DNA of 64,000 nt from Paraflavitalea devenefica (GTDB taxonomy: Bacteria > Bacteroidota > Bacteroidia > Chitinophagales > Chitinophagaceae): assembly GCF_011759375.1 (NCBI RefSeq), contig NZ_JAARML010000001.1, positions 868,001-932,000 on the forward strand, given 5' to 3'. The notes under the pieces are model-generated. The model was given only the letters and a program-made list of their open reading frames with translations. It searched no databases and had not been told where the DNA came from. Both the position numbers and the translations under genes were made by a program. How positions within the stretch are numbered: position 1 is the stretch's first letter; every line of letters begins with the position of its first letter. Shown here piece by piece: positions 62,921-64,000 of this stretch.

Positions 62921-63475
62921 ATGAAACGCCAACACATCGTCGCACTATTCCTCTTATCATTTGTGGGCTTAGCTGCCTTTAAAACCATTGAAACAAGAGT
63001 AATCAAGAAACGGTTCTTTAAAAGTGAACCCACAGGTATTGTCTATGTCATTGTAGATAAGTCGGACTATGAACTACAGGTATATGATGAGGAAGGCTGG
63101 TATGCTACCTACCCGGTCGTGTTTGGCAATAAAAACCTGGGAGATAAAATGATGGAGGGCGACCGCAAAACGCCCGAAGGCACTTTCAAGATCATTTCCA
63201 AGAGGCCTCACGCCAAGTGGCATAAAATGCTCATGCTGGATTATCCCAATACAGAAAGCTATCAAAAATTCAACCAGCGCAAGTCGCAGGGCATCATCCC
63301 CAAAAATGCCAAAATAGGTGGCGGTATCGCCATCCACGGCACCTGGCCCAATGACAATATCGTGGTGGATGATTATACCAACTGGACCAATGGTTGCGTA
63401 GCCGTCAAGAACAATGACCTGGATGAGTTGGAAACCTATTTACCCATCGGCACCAAAGTCATCATCCGTCAATAA
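62921..63475 (+). CDS. L,D-transpeptidase (YkuD-type)
   Basis: 184 residues from ATG 62921; upstream in-frame ATGs exist (62912, 62843) but this one best starts a signal (MKRQHIVALFLLSFVGLAAF). The catalytic motif is IAIHGTWPND...NWTNGCVAV with Cys near the end and His before it, the standard HGT-x-S/N-x-GC form. It cross-links or attaches proteins to peptidoglycan by 3-3 or Lpp-like linkage in the periplasm. It converges with the hydrolase gene, overlapping by 7 bp. Confidence 0.9.
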   Translation: MKRQHIVALFLLSFVGLAAFKTIETRVIKKRFFKSEPTGIVYVIVDKSDYELQVYDEEGWYATYPVVFGNKNLGDKMMEGDRKTPEGTFKIISKRPHAKWHKMLMLDYPNTESYQKFNQRKSQGIIPKNAKIGGGIAIHGTWPNDNIVVDDYTNWTNGCVAVKNNDLDELETYLPIGTKVIIRQ

Positions 63476-64000
63476 TTCAAAAAAGCCTTTATTTCCCGTT
63501 TCCACTTTTCCGGTTCCCTGTTGCAGAGGGATTCATGTTTGGCTGTTTCATACACCACCAGCTTTTTATTAGGGTGTGGTATGTTATTAAAAATAGCATC
63601 CGACTCAGCCCTCGTTACCCGCGCATCTTTAGCGCCATGCTGCACCAGTACCGGGCAGGTCATCTGCTTCACATAGTCTTCCGGCTTAAGGCCAAAAGCC
63701 CAGAACCCCCGCACCGTACCGCCCCAGAAGGTAAGCAACCCGGCAATGGGCTGCTCCGGCAATCCCATCGTCCGTATCCTTCCTTTTGCGGCGGCCGACA
63801 GGCTTCCGTAGGATAGCTCCATGATCACTTTTTCAGGCTTCACCCCATAATCTGCCACAGCATGTGCAATCGTGGCAGCGCCTAAAGAAACGCCCCACAA
63901 TACAATATTCTTTTCGCCTTTGGCGCGGATATAATCATAGGCCGCCTTCACATCATTGGCCTCGCGGTAGCCAATGGTCGACACGTTGCCTTCACTGTTG
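63469..64000 (-). CDS. Alpha/beta hydrolase, partial (N terminus outside window)
   Basis: About 177 residues are visible up to the window edge and the start is not seen. The nucleophile elbow is WGVSLGAATIAH (GxSxG), the acid Asp in QHGAKDARV, and the catalytic His in TAKHESL. This matches serine-aminopeptidase-like or BEM46-like hydrolases. Substrate cannot be told. It overlaps the L,D-transpeptidase end by 7 bp. Confidence 0.85.
   Translation of the reverse strand, partial: NSEGNVSTIGYREANDVKAAYDYIRAKGEKNIVLWGVSLGAATIAHAVADYGVKPEKVIMELSYGSLSAAAKGRIRTMGLPEQPIAGLLTFWGGTVRGFWAFGLKPEDYVKQMTCPVLVQHGAKDARVTRAESDAIFNNIPHPNKKLVVYETAKHESLCNREPEKWKREIKAFLNY

Noticed and set aside
1..64000. tRNA, rRNA, insertion sequence or prophage genes
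   Set aside because: No gap shows a tRNA-like fold or rRNA sequence by eye, and no transposase, integrase or phage structural gene is present.

Overview
The window reads as a chromosomal segment of a Bacteroidota bacterium, most likely a Chitinophagaceae-type member (the family level is inference). Evidence: the long insert-containing IspG, fused isobutyryl-CoA mutase IcmF, Bat aerotolerance proteins, a Reg_prop/Y_Y_Y sensor kinase, carboxypeptidase-like/OMP_b-brl outer-membrane proteins, ECF sigma/anti-sigma pairs, TAnnTTTG-type -7 boxes, and dense coding at roughly 45-55% GC. I see no rRNA, tRNA, CRISPR, prophage or insertion sequence.

Layout. 1-4235: an SOS-like mutagenesis cassette with two 2H phosphoesterases divergent from a UmuD-like protein and UmuC, then a DUF72 gene. 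4397-5640: an ECF-type sigma factor with small proteins. 5647-11789 (minus): dGTPase, amidase, DEAD-box helicase and a large outer-membrane receptor-like protein. 11974-12133: a striking 11-bp periodic DNA array. 12225-17325: DJ-1/PfpI, KTSC, DinB and IcmF. 17453-21001: sugar-lactonase-like hydrolase, GH65 glycosidase, unknown protein. 21157-26178: a four-gene operon alternating two vanadium-haloperoxidase/PAP2 lipoproteins with two beta-barrels. 26314-31709: trehalase, divergent class D beta-lactamase homologue, BatB-BatC, and a Fic protein with repeated operator-like boxes. 31878-37570: ispG, WYL regulator with GyrI-like protein, and divergent galK/galM. 37601-43301: lipoprotein, nadB, MurU-like nucleotidyltransferase, AmgK-RapZ fusion, LpxL-like acyltransferase. 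43544-47066: two-component operon containing an intact and a degenerate histidine kinase plus a NarL-type regulator. 47063-51845: an AT-rich patch holding the sensor half of a large kinase, a cytosolic clostripain-family (C11) peptidase and a small unknown protein. 51956-58707: CstB-like persulfide dioxygenase with ArsR regulator, TsaB, a truncated HCDH-like protein, RidA, a membrane zincin, a TPR protein, and Kbl. 58895-59004: a second 11-bp array. 59263-62137: an ECF sigma/anti-sigma/outer-membrane locus with two matching ECF-like promoters. 62232-64000: DMT transporter, L,D-transpeptidase, partial alpha/beta hydrolase.

The most unusual signals are: (i) 11-bp periodic arrays at two intergenic sites that share a core; (ii) several heptamer arrays at gene borders; (iii) a UmuD homologue lacking both catalytic residues, with a palindrome before it and a 17-bp-stem structured element after it; (iv) a compositional break inside one kinase gene, adjoining a C11 peptidase whose start codon overlaps the kinase start; (v) a pseudo-kinase next to its intact paralogue; (vi) two 8-G tracts inside nadB; (vii) the AmgK-RapZ fusion. 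None has been tested by database search here.
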